From Streptococcus oricebi (GTDB lineage: Bacteria > Bacillota > Bacilli > Lactobacillales > Streptococcaceae): a DNA stretch of 64,000 nucleotides. A program made the translations under genes and the position numbers. The notes under the pieces are model-generated. The model was given only the letters and a program-made list of their open reading frames with translations, had not been told where the DNA came from and searched no databases. Location of the stretch: positions 403,013 to 467,012 of the forward strand of contig NZ_PRDG01000002.1 of the NCBI RefSeq assembly GCF_017883985.1, in the 5' to 3' direction. Positions 55,349-63,950 of this stretch are shown in pieces. Numbering within the stretch: the stretch's first letter is position 1; each line of letters begins with the position of its first letter.

Positions 55349-56317
55349 ATGGCGACATTAGACAAATCTTTATTATTGGAAATGTTCAGGAAGATGGAAG
55401 AAATCCGTCGAATGGATTTGAAAATTGCACAATTGGTTAAAAAGGGGAAGGTCCCTGGGATGACTCACTTCTCAGTTGGTGAGGAAGCGGCTAGCGTTGG
55501 GGCGATGCTGGCTTTAAATCCAGATGATTTAATTACCTCCAATCACCGCGGGCACGGACAAGCTGTGGCCAAGGGGATTGATCTGAATGGAATGATGGCT
55601 GAAATCCTAGGTAAATATAATGGAACTTGTAAAGGAAAAGGTGGTTCCATGCATATCGCTGACCTGGATGCTGGAAATCTGGGAGCTAACGGTATCGTTG
55701 GTGGCGGTATGGGAATTGCTGTCGGAGCAGCCCTGACCCAGCAAATGCACAAGACTGGTAAGATTGTAGTTTGTTTCTTTGGTGATGGAGCTACTAATGA
55801 AGGGGTCTTCCACGAAGCCATGAATATGGCCTCTATTTGGAACTTGCCAGTCATTTTCTACTGTATCAATAATGGCTATGGTATTTCTGCTGACATTAAA
55901 AAGATGACCAACATCGAGCATATCCATGAAAGAAGTGCAGCTTACGGTGTGCCAGGTATGTTTATCGAGGACGGAAACAATGTCTTGGATGTTTATGAAG
56001 GTTTCCAAAAGGCGGTTGAGCATGCTCGCAGCGGTAAGGGGCCTGTCTTGATTGAGAGTGTGACCTATCGTTGGTTGGGTCATTCATCATCTGACCCAGG
56101 TAAGTACCGGACGCGTGAAGAAGTGGATGAATGGAAGAAGAAAGATCCGATTGAAAACCTTCGCAAGTACCTAGTGGAAAACCAAATCGCAAGCGCTGAA
56201 GAATTAGAAGCGATTCAGGCAGATGTTAAGGAAGCGGTTGAGGCTTCTGTTAAATTTGCAGAAGAAAGTCCCTTCCCACCATTAGAGTCTGCTTTTGAGG
56301 ACATCTACGCAGACTAA
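55349..56317 (+). CDS. pdhA: Pyruvate (or acetoin) dehydrogenase E1 component alpha subunit
   Basis: 322 residues. Thiamine-diphosphate motif GDGATNEGVFHEAMNMASIWNLPVIF...NNGYGIS (~146-180) and TYRWLGHSSSDPGKYR phosphorylation-loop region. With E1 beta it decarboxylates a 2-oxoacid. AAAGG before ATG 55349. Sequence alone does not separate the pyruvate from the acetoin enzyme (acoA); the only oxoacid route evident here is pyruvate to acetyl-CoA, hence pdh. Confidence 0.9.
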   Translation: MATLDKSLLLEMFRKMEEIRRMDLKIAQLVKKGKVPGMTHFSVGEEAASVGAMLALNPDDLITSNHRGHGQAVAKGIDLNGMMAEILGKYNGTCKGKGGSMHIADLDAGNLGANGIVGGGMGIAVGAALTQQMHKTGKIVVCFFGDGATNEGVFHEAMNMASIWNLPVIFYCINNGYGISADIKKMTNIEHIHERSAAYGVPGMFIEDGNNVLDVYEGFQKAVEHARSGKGPVLIESVTYRWLGHSSSDPGKYRTREEVDEWKKKDPIENLRKYLVENQIASAEELEAIQADVKEAVEASVKFAEESPFPPLESAFEDIYAD

Positions 56318-56429
56318 TACTAGGGCTTGATTTCATCTTTCTAACTCTAAGAAAAATTCCGGGAAAGATTGAAGTCAACTTCCTATTTAGCGCTTTATTT
56401 TAAAAAGATTACGAGAGGAAAAATTTTTA

Positions 56430-57422
56430 ATGGAAACAAAACTAATGTCATTTCGTGATACCATTATCCTAGCTATGTCTGAGGAGATGCGTCAGGATCC
56501 CGATGTACTCTTGATGGGTGAAGATGTAGGTGTCTTTGGTGGAGACTTCGGTACTTCTGTAGGTATGCTGGAAGAATTTGGTCCAGAACGAGTACGAGAT
56601 TGTCCTATTTCTGAAGCTGCTATTTCTGGTGCAGCAGCAGGAGCTGCTATGACTGGACTTCGTCCGATTGTTGATATGACCTTTATGGACTTTTCGGTTA
56701 TTGCCATGGATGCTATTGTCAACCAAGCAGCCAAAACTCGCTATATGTTCGGTGGAAAAGGGCAAGTACCAATGACCATTCGTTGTGCTGCCGGAAATGG
56801 GGTCGGTTCTGCAGCCCAACACTCCCAATCACTAGAGTCTTGGTTTACCCATATCCCAGGACTTAAGGTAGTAGCTCCAGGGACACCGGCTGATATGAAG
56901 GGCCTCCTCAAGTCCTCTATTCGGGACAATAATCCAGTCATTATCCTAGAGTACAAGTCAGAATTTAACCAAAAGGGAGAAGTTCCTCTAGACCCTGACT
57001 ATACAATTCCTCTAGGAGTGGGAGAAATCAAAAAAGAGGGAACAGATGTAACCGTTGTTACTTATGGAAAAATGCTTCGTCGTGTGATGCAGGCAGCAGA
57101 AGAGTTGGCTCAAGAGGGGATTTCGGTCGAAGTTGTTGACCCTCGCACCTTGGTACCGCTTGATAAAGATATTATCATTAACTCTGTCAAGAAAACTGGA
57201 AAAGTTGTTTTAGTTAATGATGCCCACAAGACAAGTGGCTTTATCGGTGAGCTTTCTGCGATTATTGCTGAATCAGAAGCCTTTGATTATCTGGACGCGC
57301 CAATTCGTCGTTGTGCGGGGGAAGATGTACCTATGCCTTATGCTCAAAATCTTGAGAACGCTATGATTCCAACGGTTGATAGCATTAAGGAAGCCATTCG
57401 TAAAACTGTTAATAAAGACTAA
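56430..57422 (+). CDS. pdhB: Pyruvate (or acetoin) dehydrogenase E1 component beta subunit
   Basis: 330 residues, transketolase pyrimidine domain (LMGEDVGVFGGDFGTSVGML, DCPISEAAISGAAAGAAMTGLRPIVDMTFMDF) and C-terminal transketolase domain (VVDPRTLVPLDKDIIINSVKKTGKVVLVNDAHKTSGF). AGAGG before ATG 56430; 112-bp gap from pdhA without an obvious terminator; pdhC follows 9 bp on. Confidence 0.92.
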   Translation: METKLMSFRDTIILAMSEEMRQDPDVLLMGEDVGVFGGDFGTSVGMLEEFGPERVRDCPISEAAISGAAAGAAMTGLRPIVDMTFMDFSVIAMDAIVNQAAKTRYMFGGKGQVPMTIRCAAGNGVGSAAQHSQSLESWFTHIPGLKVVAPGTPADMKGLLKSSIRDNNPVIILEYKSEFNQKGEVPLDPDYTIPLGVGEIKKEGTDVTVVTYGKMLRRVMQAAEELAQEGISVEVVDPRTLVPLDKDIIINSVKKTGKVVLVNDAHKTSGFIGELSAIIAESEAFDYLDAPIRRCAGEDVPMPYAQNLENAMIPTVDSIKEAIRKTVNKD

Positions 57423-57431
57423 GGAGAAGCC

Positions 57432-58454
57432 ATGACTGATGATAAGTTAAGAGCGACTCCAGCGGCTCGTAAGCTAGCAGATAGCTTGGGAATTGAACTT
57501 TCTAGCGTGACTGGTAGCGGAGCCAAAGGACGCATTCATAAAGATGATGTAGAAAATTATAAGGCGACAAATACAGTGAAAATTACTCCATTAGCTAAGA
57601 AAATAGCAGAAGACTTAGGGGTTGACTTGGCCCTAGTGACTGGTTCAGGCGTGAATGGTAAAATCAAAAAACGGGATGTTCTTGCTTTATTGGAAGAGGA
57701 AAAACCAGCAGCTCCAGTAGCTGAGCCTGCACCAGTGGCAGAAGAAGATACAAACCTTGAAAAAATCCCAATGTCTCCAATGCGTAAGGTGATTGCCCAG
57801 CGCATGACCGAAAGTTACCTCAAGGCGCCAGTATTTGCCTTGAATTATGAAGTCGATATGACCAATCTAATCGCACTTCGGAAGCAAGTTCTGGATCCAA
57901 TCATGGATAAAACGGGTAACAAGGTAACCTTTACCGACTTGATTGGGCTAGCGGTCGTTCGTAATCTCATGAAACCAGAGCATAAATTTATCAATTCCAG
58001 CCTCAATCCAGAGGGAACAGAAATCACGGTTCACAAATATGTCAACCTAGGAATTGCTGTTGGGCTTGATGAGGGACTCTTGGTACCTGTTGTTAAGGAT
58101 GCTGACAAGATGAGTTTGTCAGAGTTTGTCACTGAATCAAAAAGCTTGATTAAGGCAACCCAGGCAGGTAAGTTGAAACCGGATCAAATGTCTGGTTCAA
58201 CCTTCTCTATCTCTAACTTGGGAATGTTTGGAATTGACTCCTTCAATCCAATCATCAACCAACCAAACTCAGCCATTCTCGGTGTGGCAGCAACTCATCA
58301 AAAACCAGTGGTTGTTGACGGGGAAATCGTTATTCGTCCGATTATGAAGTTGACCTTGACCATTGACCACCGTGTGGTCGACGGAATGAATGGGGCTAAA
58401 TTCATGGTTGATTTGAAGCACACTTTGGAAAACCCAATGGAATTGTTGATTTAA
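57432..58454 (+). CDS. pdhC: Dihydrolipoamide acetyltransferase (E2) without a lipoyl domain
   Basis: 340 residues. No lipoyl domain. Instead two tandem peripheral-subunit-binding domains (RATPAARKLADSLGIELSSVTGSG... at 7-42 and KITPLAKKIAEDLGVDLALVTGSG... at ~50-85), an Ala/Pro linker, then the catalytic core with NLGMFGIDSFNPIINQPNSAIL and TIDHRVVDGMNGAKF. The swinging lipoyl arm is supplied by the E3 protein next door. This split is known in pneumococcus. Confidence 0.9.
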   Translation: MTDDKLRATPAARKLADSLGIELSSVTGSGAKGRIHKDDVENYKATNTVKITPLAKKIAEDLGVDLALVTGSGVNGKIKKRDVLALLEEEKPAAPVAEPAPVAEEDTNLEKIPMSPMRKVIAQRMTESYLKAPVFALNYEVDMTNLIALRKQVLDPIMDKTGNKVTFTDLIGLAVVRNLMKPEHKFINSSLNPEGTEITVHKYVNLGIAVGLDEGLLVPVVKDADKMSLSEFVTESKSLIKATQAGKLKPDQMSGSTFSISNLGMFGIDSFNPIINQPNSAILGVAATHQKPVVVDGEIVIRPIMKLTLTIDHRVVDGMNGAKFMVDLKHTLENPMELLI

Positions 58455-58509
58455 TAGTCTAAAAACTATAGAATAATAAGTAAAGAAGAAAATAAACAGA
58501 GGAGAAATC

Positions 58510-60264
58510 ATGGCATTAGAAGTTATTATGCCCAAAGCTGGTGTTGATATGACCGAAGGTCAAATCGTCCAATGGAATAAAAAAGTAGGAGATTTTGTCA
58601 AAGAGGGCGAAATTCTCCTGGAAATTATGACAGATAAGGTCAGCATGGAGCTTGAAGCTGAAGAAGACGGCTACTTGATTGCGATTTTAAAAGGCGACGG
58701 AGAGACCGTTCCTGTTACAGAGGTTATCGGTTACCTTGGTGAAGAAGGCGAGCAGGTCGATACCTCAGCAGCAGCTAATCAGCCGGTTGTAGCGGCCGAC
58801 GGTCAATCAGTATCTGCTCCTGAAGCGCCATCACAAGAGGCCATCGCTGAAGTGGCGGCTAAGAAAGAGCCACTCGCAGATGATGAATACGATTTTGTAG
58901 TTGTCGGTGGTGGACCTGCTGGTTATTATGCCGCTATTCGTGGTGCCCAGCTCGGTGGTAAAATCGCCATTGTTGAGAAAACAGAATTTGGTGGAACTTG
59001 CTTGAATAAGGGTTGCATTCCAACCAAAACCTATCTTAAAAATGCGGAAATTCTTGATAGTCTAAAAATTGCTGCTGGACGTGGCATCAACCTAGCCTCA
59101 ACTAATTACAGCATCGACATGGATAAGACAGTTGACTTCAAGAACAGCGTTGTGAAAACCCTGACTGGTGGAGTTCGTGGTCTCCTTAAAGCCAATAAAG
59201 TTGAGGTTATCAATGGATTTGGTCAAGTAAATCCAGACAAGACAGTTGTCATCGGTGACCGGGTGATTAAGGGACGGAAGATTATCCTTGCGACCGGTTC
59301 AAAGGTTTCTCGAATCAATATTCCAGGAATTGAATCTTCACTTGTTTTAACATCTGACGACATTCTTGACTTGCGTGAAATCCCTAAATCACTAGCCGTT
59401 ATTGGTGGTGGTGTTGTCGGAGTTGAGCTTGGTTTGGTTTATGCCTCTTACGGTACAGAAGTTACAGTTATTGAAATGGCTGACCGAATTATCCCTGCTA
59501 TGGATAAGGAAGTCTCCCTAGAATTGCAACGCATTTTAGCTAAGAAACACGGTATGAAGTTCTTGACTTCAACTTCTCTGCAAGAAATCGTTGAAAATGG
59601 CAACCAGTTGACCTTGAAGCTTGCTGACGGTCAAGAAGTTGTAGCTGAGAAAGCCCTGCTTTCAATCGGACGTGTTCCGCAACTGGATGGTCTTGAAAAA
59701 CTGGAACTTGAAATGGATCGGGGTCGCATTAAGGTGGACGCTTATCAAGAAACTTCTGTACCAGGTATTTACGCACCAGGTGATGTCAATGGTACTAAAA
59801 TGTTAGCTCATGCTGCTTATCGGATGGGAGAAATCGCTGCTGAAAATGCTCTACAGGGCAATCATCGCGAAGCGCATCTCGAATTTACGCCAGCTGCTGT
59901 TTATACCCACCCAGAAGTAGCCATGGTTGGTTTGACAGAAGAGCAAGCTCGCGAGCAATACGGTGAGATTTTGGTTGGTAAGAATAGCTTTACTGGAAAT
60001 GGTCGGGCTATTGCATCAAATGAAGCAGAAGGATTTGTCAAGGTTATCTCTGAGCCTAAATATCACGAAATCCTAGGGGTGCACATCATTGGACCGGCAG
60101 CAGCTGAAATTATCAACGAAGCGGCTACCATTCTGAAAATGGAATTAACGGTGGATGAAGTTGCTCAGTCTATCCATGGCCACCCAACCTTCTCTGAAGT
60201 CTTTTATGAAGCTATTTTAGATACCGTTGGAGAGGCTATTCACAATCCGCCAAAACGGAAATAA
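58510..60264 (+). CDS. pdhD: Dihydrolipoamide dehydrogenase (E3) with N-terminal lipoyl domain
   Basis: 584 residues. Lipoyl domain 1-80 (lipoylated Lys43 in IMTDKVSMELEAEEDG), Ala/Glu/Pro linker to ~125, then FAD domain, disulfide GGTCLNKGCIPTK, NAD domain VIGGGVVGVELGLVYASYG, and C-terminal HGHPTFSEVFYEAIL. Reoxidises dihydrolipoamide to NADH. Ends the operon with a terminator; lplA that follows attaches the lipoate. Confidence 0.95.
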   Translation: MALEVIMPKAGVDMTEGQIVQWNKKVGDFVKEGEILLEIMTDKVSMELEAEEDGYLIAILKGDGETVPVTEVIGYLGEEGEQVDTSAAANQPVVAADGQSVSAPEAPSQEAIAEVAAKKEPLADDEYDFVVVGGGPAGYYAAIRGAQLGGKIAIVEKTEFGGTCLNKGCIPTKTYLKNAEILDSLKIAAGRGINLASTNYSIDMDKTVDFKNSVVKTLTGGVRGLLKANKVEVINGFGQVNPDKTVVIGDRVIKGRKIILATGSKVSRINIPGIESSLVLTSDDILDLREIPKSLAVIGGGVVGVELGLVYASYGTEVTVIEMADRIIPAMDKEVSLELQRILAKKHGMKFLTSTSLQEIVENGNQLTLKLADGQEVVAEKALLSIGRVPQLDGLEKLELEMDRGRIKVDAYQETSVPGIYAPGDVNGTKMLAHAAYRMGEIAAENALQGNHREAHLEFTPAAVYTHPEVAMVGLTEEQAREQYGEILVGKNSFTGNGRAIASNEAEGFVKVISEPKYHEILGVHIIGPAAAEIINEAATILKMELTVDEVAQSIHGHPTFSEVFYEAILDTVGEAIHNPPKRK

Positions 60265-60285
60265 GATTAGCAAGTAAAATGAGAT

Positions 60286-60321
60286 GAGTTTACATAAACA
60301 AATATATGTAAACTCTTTTTT
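60286..60321 (+). terminator. pdh operon terminator
   Basis: Perfect 11-bp stem GAGTTTACATA (60286-60296) / TATGTAAACTC (60305-60315), 8-nt loop, T6. Confidence 0.9.
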
Positions 60322-60435
60322 CAAGGCTCTATCATACCTGTAAGAACTCTGGCTTTCGCTCAGAAAAAGTTAGAAAAGCTCAAAAGGGCCATTTGTGGAT
60401 TATCGGTCTGCAAGAAGAAAGAATTGGAGATTAAA

Positions 60436-61425
60436 ATGAAGTACATTATCAATAATAGCAATGAAACTGCCTATAATATTGCTCTTGAGGAGTTTGCTTT
60501 CAAGCAACTCCTCGATGAGGATATGATTTTCCTTCTTTGGATTAACAAACCATCCATTATCGTTGGTCGCCATCAAAACACCATCCAGGAAATTAACCGA
60601 GACTTTGTGCGGGAAAACGGCATCGAAGTCGTTAGGCGGATTTCTGGTGGGGGTGCGGTTTATCACGATTATAATAACCTCAACTATACCATTATCTCAC
60701 GTGAGAATGAAGACAAGGCCTTCGACTTCAAGAGTTTCTCAACTCCTGTGATTAAAACCCTGGAAGAACTAGGAGTTAAGGCTAAATTTACAGGCCGTAA
60801 TGACTTGGAAATTGATGGTAAAAAATTCTGCGGTAATGCCCAAGCCTATATCAATGGTCGCATCATGCACCATGGTTGCCTGCTCTTTGATGTTGACTTG
60901 TCTGTCCTTTCAAAAGCCCTCAAGGTGTCTAAGGACAAGATTGAGTCTAAGGGGGTCAAGTCGGTTCGGGCTCGAGTGACCAATATCGTTGATGAATTGC
61001 CAGAGAAAATCACAGTTGAAGAGTTTCGTGACCTCCTGCTTGATTACATGAAAAAGGAATATCCTGAGATGACCGAGTATGTCCTTTCTGAAGAGGAAAT
61101 TGCTCAAATCAAGGAGAATCAGGCCAAGAAATTTGGTAACTGGGATTGGAACTATGGAAAATCGCCAGACTACAACATCAAGCGGGGGACTAAATTTCCA
61201 AGCGGTAAGGTTGAAATCTACGCCAACGTTGTTAACTCTAAGATTGAAGGCATCAAGATTTATGGTGACTTCTTTGGAATTGAAGATGTAGCAGCGGTAG
61301 AAGATGTACTGCGTGGTCAGAAGTATGAGCGCGAAGATGTGCTATCGGCCCTGGCCTCACTAGATATCAGTCGCTACTTTGCAGGTATCAGTAAGGAAGA
61401 AATCGCTGAGGCCATTGTCGGCTAA
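60436..61425 (+). CDS. lplA: Lipoate-protein ligase A
   Basis: 329 residues from ATG 60436 (TTGGAG six bases upstream; TTG 60424 is that site itself). RRISGGGAVYHDYNNLNYTII binds lipoyl-AMP; GRNDLEIDGKKFCGNAQ follows; the C-terminal accessory domain (NWDWNYGKSPDYNIKRGTKFPSGKVEIY) is present. Activates lipoate with ATP and attaches it to Lys of lipoyl domains such as that of the adjacent E3. Confidence 0.94.
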   Translation: MKYIINNSNETAYNIALEEFAFKQLLDEDMIFLLWINKPSIIVGRHQNTIQEINRDFVRENGIEVVRRISGGGAVYHDYNNLNYTIISRENEDKAFDFKSFSTPVIKTLEELGVKAKFTGRNDLEIDGKKFCGNAQAYINGRIMHHGCLLFDVDLSVLSKALKVSKDKIESKGVKSVRARVTNIVDELPEKITVEEFRDLLLDYMKKEYPEMTEYVLSEEEIAQIKENQAKKFGNWDWNYGKSPDYNIKRGTKFPSGKVEIYANVVNSKIEGIKIYGDFFGIEDVAAVEDVLRGQKYEREDVLSALASLDISRYFAGISKEEIAEAIVG

Positions 61426-61450
61426 GCAAAAGAATAGTAAAAGCTCCTCA

Positions 61451-61477
61451 GTCTCTTTTCGACTTGGGGAGTTTTTC
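61451..61477 (+). terminator. lplA terminator
   Basis: CTCCTCAGTC / GACTTGGGGAG arms (imperfect) around TCTTTTC, with a TTTTT tail. Confidence 0.7.
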
Positions 61478-61527
61478 ATTCTATGTTATAATAATAGTCA
61501 AAGAAGGCTAGATGCAAAGGAGGAGCT

Positions 61528-61899
61528 ATGCTGGATCAAGAAGGTCAAAGAAAACTAAGAAAATTTCGGCGCAATAAGAAAATCCTGGACCAATATAAGG
61601 ATCATGTGAAAGAATTAGAAAGAATCTCTCAAGAGTCAAAGCTCCGCCAGCAACAGGTCCATGGTTTTGTTGTGGCCTTTCGTGATGCCTTTATCGATGA
61701 GGCCAGACGCAGAGGCGATAAAGAGTTTGAGCAAAACTTAAATAATATGGTTAAAATGAGTCAGGAAACGGCCCTCTTAAACCAAGAAAACGATGAAACT
61801 TTGGAATCAACCAAGTACTACTTTGACGAAGAAGAACAATATCTAAATTATCAAATCAGCAAGTTAGAGGCTGAAGAAGCAGAAGAGGACCATGACTAA
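61528..61899 (+). CDS. Hypothetical coiled-coil protein
   Basis: 123 residues, very charged and almost wholly helical: Q..L.KFRRNKKILDQYKDHVKELERISQESKLRQQQ then DEAR...KEFEQNLNNMVKMSQETALLNQE and an acidic end EAEEAEEDHD. AGGAGG before ATG 61528. Overlaps the next gene by eight bases (ATGACTAA), so the two are coupled. I do not recognise it. Confidence 0.6.
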   Translation: MLDQEGQRKLRKFRRNKKILDQYKDHVKELERISQESKLRQQQVHGFVVAFRDAFIDEARRRGDKEFEQNLNNMVKMSQETALLNQENDETLESTKYYFDEEEQYLNYQISKLEAEEAEEDHD

Positions 61900-62659
61900 A
61901 AAAGATAGAAACCTAATTTTTAATCCCTATATCGCTAAGGAAAAGCCCAGCAACCAAGATGCTTGTCCCTTTTGTGTCAAGGATAATTTGGGGAAGATTT
62001 TAGATGAGAGAGGTAGCTTCCTCTGGTTGGAAAATAAGTATCCTACCTTAGAAAACGCCTATCAGACCCTGATTATTGAGAGTCCCGAGCATCTGGGAGA
62101 TGTCTCCAACTATCAAGATGATTATGTCGTCTCCTTATTTGACTATAGTATTGCTAAGTGGCAGGAGTTAAAGGAGCAGGGAGACTATAAAAGTGTTTGC
62201 CTCTTTAAAAATTTCGGCCCCTTATCAGGCGGCAGCCTCCGTCACCCCCACATGCAAATTGTTGGTCTGGACGCGATTGATGCCCAGGCCAAGCTGGAAG
62301 ACCTCTACTTTGAGGGCTTGGTGGTTGTGCCTCAAAGTCAGGATTCGGCTGAGTTTAATATCTCCTTGAATCCGATTATGGGGTATTCCGAATTTAATGT
62401 CCGTGCTCCCAAGGAGCGAATTGATCTCTTGGCTCTGATGACCAAGCGGGTCACTCTTTTTTTGCTAAGGGACTATTTCCAAGGGCGCTGCCAGTCCTAC
62501 AATCTTTTCTTTTATGAACAAGAGGACCAATATATCTGTAAGGTAATCCCTCGCTTTATCGCCTCGCCTTATTTTCTGGGGTATCTCATTCCCCAATGCC
62601 ACCAACTAGAGCGCTTAGAGGAAGTCAAAAGCGAATTTTTAGCTAGTCAGAAGCGCTAG
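61892..62659 (+). CDS. DUF4931 protein (HIT/GalT-like)
   Basis: 255 residues. CPFC near the N-terminus and LSGGSLRHPHMQIVGLD (HxHxQ-type HIT motif) match the galactose-1-phosphate uridylyltransferase superfamily; the family is DUF4931. Substrate unknown; nucleotidyl transfer or hydrolysis is likely. Coupled to the coiled-coil gene upstream. Confidence 0.75.
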   Translation: MTKKDRNLIFNPYIAKEKPSNQDACPFCVKDNLGKILDERGSFLWLENKYPTLENAYQTLIIESPEHLGDVSNYQDDYVVSLFDYSIAKWQELKEQGDYKSVCLFKNFGPLSGGSLRHPHMQIVGLDAIDAQAKLEDLYFEGLVVVPQSQDSAEFNISLNPIMGYSEFNVRAPKERIDLLALMTKRVTLFLLRDYFQGRCQSYNLFFYEQEDQYICKVIPRFIASPYFLGYLIPQCHQLERLEEVKSEFLASQKR

Positions 62660-62763
62660 GGAACTTACTAGAAGAAAAAAGAAAGAATTATTTATTAAGA
62701 TTTGCAAATCGATGAATATAGGCTGCTGTGTTTAGATTAAAATAAAAGTAAGAAGGAGACTAG

Positions 62764-62793
62764 ATGAAAGCTCCTAGTTTTTTAAATGAATGA
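62764..62793 (+). CDS. Possible 9-codon leader peptide
   Basis: ATG 62764, five bases after AAGGAG, encodes MKAPSFLNE and stops at TGA 62791-62793, 10 bp before a terminator hairpin. Layout resembles an attenuator or a decayed gene. Expression unproven. Confidence 0.3.
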   Translation: MKAPSFLNE

Positions 62794-62803
62794 GCAATAA
62801 GTA

Positions 62804-62842
62804 GAAGGTCTGCTAGCTTTTAGGCTTGGACCTTCGTTTTTT
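62804..62842 (+). terminator. Terminator-like hairpin 1
   Basis: GAAGGTC (62804-62810) / GACCTTC (62829-62835) then GTTTTTTC. Confidence 0.65.
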
Positions 62843-62871
62843 CAAGCTCCAAATGAAGCTAAATAGCTAGT

Positions 62872-62930
62872 AGGAGAGTGGGATTACGAACGATTCCTGA
62901 ACAGGAAGTCTTCTATCCCCCTCCTTTTTC
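62872..62930 (+). ncRNA. Terminator-like structured RNA segment with CCCCCTCCTTTTT
   Basis: Outer pairs AGGAG (62872-62876) with CTCCT (62921-62925) and GGGAT (62880-62884) with ATCCC (62915-62919); inner hairpin TTCCTG-AA-CAGGAA (62894-62907); T-rich tail. The 3' part contains CCTCCTTT, complementary to ribosome binding sites, as in some streptococcal small RNAs. Confidence 0.4.
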
Positions 62931-63050
62931 TTTGGGAAAATTACTAGATAGGTCAAAAAATTATAAAAATCAAGGGGAAACAAAATGAAAAATTTTGCAT
63001 ATTTCTTCCATATTTTGTATATGTTTCTTGTAAAGAAATTAAAAGTGACC

Positions 63051-63079
63051 TTGACAAGGGGCCTGGATTGGTCTACAAT
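63051..63079 (+). promoter_or_regulatory. Promoter of the VTC-domain gene
   Basis: TTGACA (63051-63056), 17-nt spacer, TACAAT (63074-63079). Leaves a leader of ~138 nt before ATG 63224. Confidence 0.75.
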
Positions 63080-63223
63080 AAAGTTAATTTAAAACTAGTT
63101 TTCATATAAGCATTTTTAGACAGTTAAAATATATGCGTCTTATTTTGCGTAAAAACCACTTTTTATCTTGCTTATTTCATTTCAAAAACTTAAGAAATAC
63201 CTATAAAGTAAAGGAGTCTTGGT

Positions 63224-63919
63224 ATGAAGGAAGTCCTGCGACAGGAGAAAAAATACTTAATTACCATTGAAGATTACTATCGATTATCACAATTTTTTGA
63301 AAAAATCATCCACTTAGATTCACATAGTTCGGGGGACGGTTATCATATCCGTTCTCTTTACTTTGATTCTCTAGAGGATGTAGACTGGCAAGAAAAAGAA
63401 GACGGGGTTGAATTGAGGCGGAAAATTCGCCTCAGAAACTATGGCAGTGGCAGCAATTTTGCCAAATTAGAGATGAAGCAAAAGCAAGGGGCCAACCAAA
63501 AAAAGAGGTCCCTCAAAATGTCCAAAGAGGACGCCAGGACCCTGATTAGGGGCGACACCTCGGTCTTGCTTAGCTATCCGGACGACTTTGCCAGCGAATG
63601 CTATATCCGCATGATGGAGCAGTGCTATCGACCCAAGACGGTGATTGAATACCAGCGCAAGGCCTTTGTTGCCAAGGAAAATAACATTCGGATTACTTTT
63701 GATCATCATATCGTCGGGACAGAAGCCTCCTATGATATTTTTTCAGAGGATTTGATCCAAAATTATCTCTTGGATCCTGGCTTAGTAGTTCTCGAAGTCA
63801 AGTATAACGGCTTTTTGCTCTCCTACATCAAGGACATGCTGGATACCATCAACGGTAGCGAACTGAGTGCTAGCAAGTACTGTATGGGACGGGCCGTTAG
63901 TAAACATTATCGATTTTAA
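63224..63919 (+). CDS. VTC-domain protein, putative polyphosphate polymerase
   Basis: 231 residues. The tunnel-enzyme pattern is clear: LRQEKKYLIT, YHIRSLYFDS, ELRRKIRLRNYG, KLEMKQKQGANQKKRSLKM, VIEYQRKAFV, RITFDHHI, LVVLEVKYNGFLLSYIKDML. These are the basic and acidic strands of the VTC4-type catalytic domain that builds polyphosphate. Family partners (CotH, DUF4956) are not seen after it. AAAGGAG precedes ATG 63224. Confidence 0.82.
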   Translation: MKEVLRQEKKYLITIEDYYRLSQFFEKIIHLDSHSSGDGYHIRSLYFDSLEDVDWQEKEDGVELRRKIRLRNYGSGSNFAKLEMKQKQGANQKKRSLKMSKEDARTLIRGDTSVLLSYPDDFASECYIRMMEQCYRPKTVIEYQRKAFVAKENNIRITFDHHIVGTEASYDIFSEDLIQNYLLDPGLVVLEVKYNGFLLSYIKDMLDTINGSELSASKYCMGRAVSKHYRF

Positions 63920-63950
63920 AAGGGATAAATTGCAAGAAAAAGTGCAACTT

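Larger units (their letters stand above)
62660..63223. other. 564-bp non-coding stretch with two structured RNA segments
   Basis: No convincing gene longer than ten codons. Contains GATTTGCAAATC (62699-62710, perfect palindrome), a 9-codon ORF at 62764, two terminator-like hairpins, then a sigma-A promoter for the VTC gene. See separate entries. Confidence 0.6.
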
